Assembly (NCBI GenBank): GCA_024653875.1
Contig: JANLHE010000160.1
Span: 1 to 12,467, forward strand
Source: Acidobacteriota bacterium
Lineage (GTDB): Bacteria; Acidobacteriota; Vicinamibacteria; Vicinamibacterales; SCN-69-37
DNA: 12,467 nt
Reading direction: 5' to 3'
Shown here: in pieces, positions 12,461 to 12,467 of the stretch
Numbering within the stretch: position 1 is the stretch's first letter
Layout of the letters: every line of letters starts with the position of its first letter
The notes under the pieces: model-generated
The model's database searches: none
Told to the model about the DNA's origin: nothing
Seen by the model: only the letters and a program-made list of their open reading frames with translations
Position numbers and translations under genes: made by a program

Positions 12461-12467
12461 TGCCAGC

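Noticed and set aside
1..12467. Defence system, prophage, biosynthetic cluster or tRNA/rRNA genes
   Set aside because: No supporting gene, motif or fold was found on either strand.

Overview
The window is a high-GC bacterial chromosome segment. The gene mix (secreted S9 peptidase with Ala/Gly-rich inserts, HEAT-cyclophilin fusion, penicillin acylase, DUF4126 protein, CxxC-containing outer-membrane protein) most resembles Acidobacteriota of the Vicinamibacteria type. That placement is inference from protein style, not from a marker gene. No rRNA, tRNA, CRISPR array, transposase or phage gene is visible.

Layout. (1) 1-147: 3' end of a + strand gene whose tail looks like a serine hydrolase. (2) 266-5343: a tight + strand cluster of four genes: a secreted HEAT-repeat protein with an eroded cyclophilin domain, a 104-residue PEGA-like protein (4-base overlap), a penicillin acylase family Ntn hydrolase (1-base overlap) and a DUF4126 membrane protein. 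The last two are joined by a 113-bp near-perfect inverted repeat that supplies the stop codon of the first and the SD and start codon of the second. (3) 5425-8388: a large secreted S9 peptidase with an intact Ser-Asp-His triad. (4) 8399-8448: a 19-bp perfect stem between convergent genes. (5) 8455-10459, minus strand: a glycine-rich RRM protein with a long leader and its own terminator, then a 72-residue SH3/Tudor-like basic-tailed protein, then a putative outer-membrane beta-barrel protein. (6) 10758-12381, + strand: an ABC-F ATPase split by one extra C in a C5 run. (7) 12379-12460: two GAGAG-N6-CTCTC hairpins around AT-rich direct repeats.

The cluster at 266-5343 and the S9 peptidase suggest cell-envelope or extracellular protein and amide metabolism: several products carry export signals. 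The right-hand part is RNA and translation related (RRM protein, ABC-F).

The main points of interest are the long inverted repeat that has become coding sequence at both of its edges and probably hides the downstream ribosome-binding site, and two genes (104-residue protein and ABC-F) that lack a good SD but have a -10-like hexamer ending 6 nt before a GTG start, a geometry that predicts leaderless mRNAs. No clearly new multi-gene system was found.
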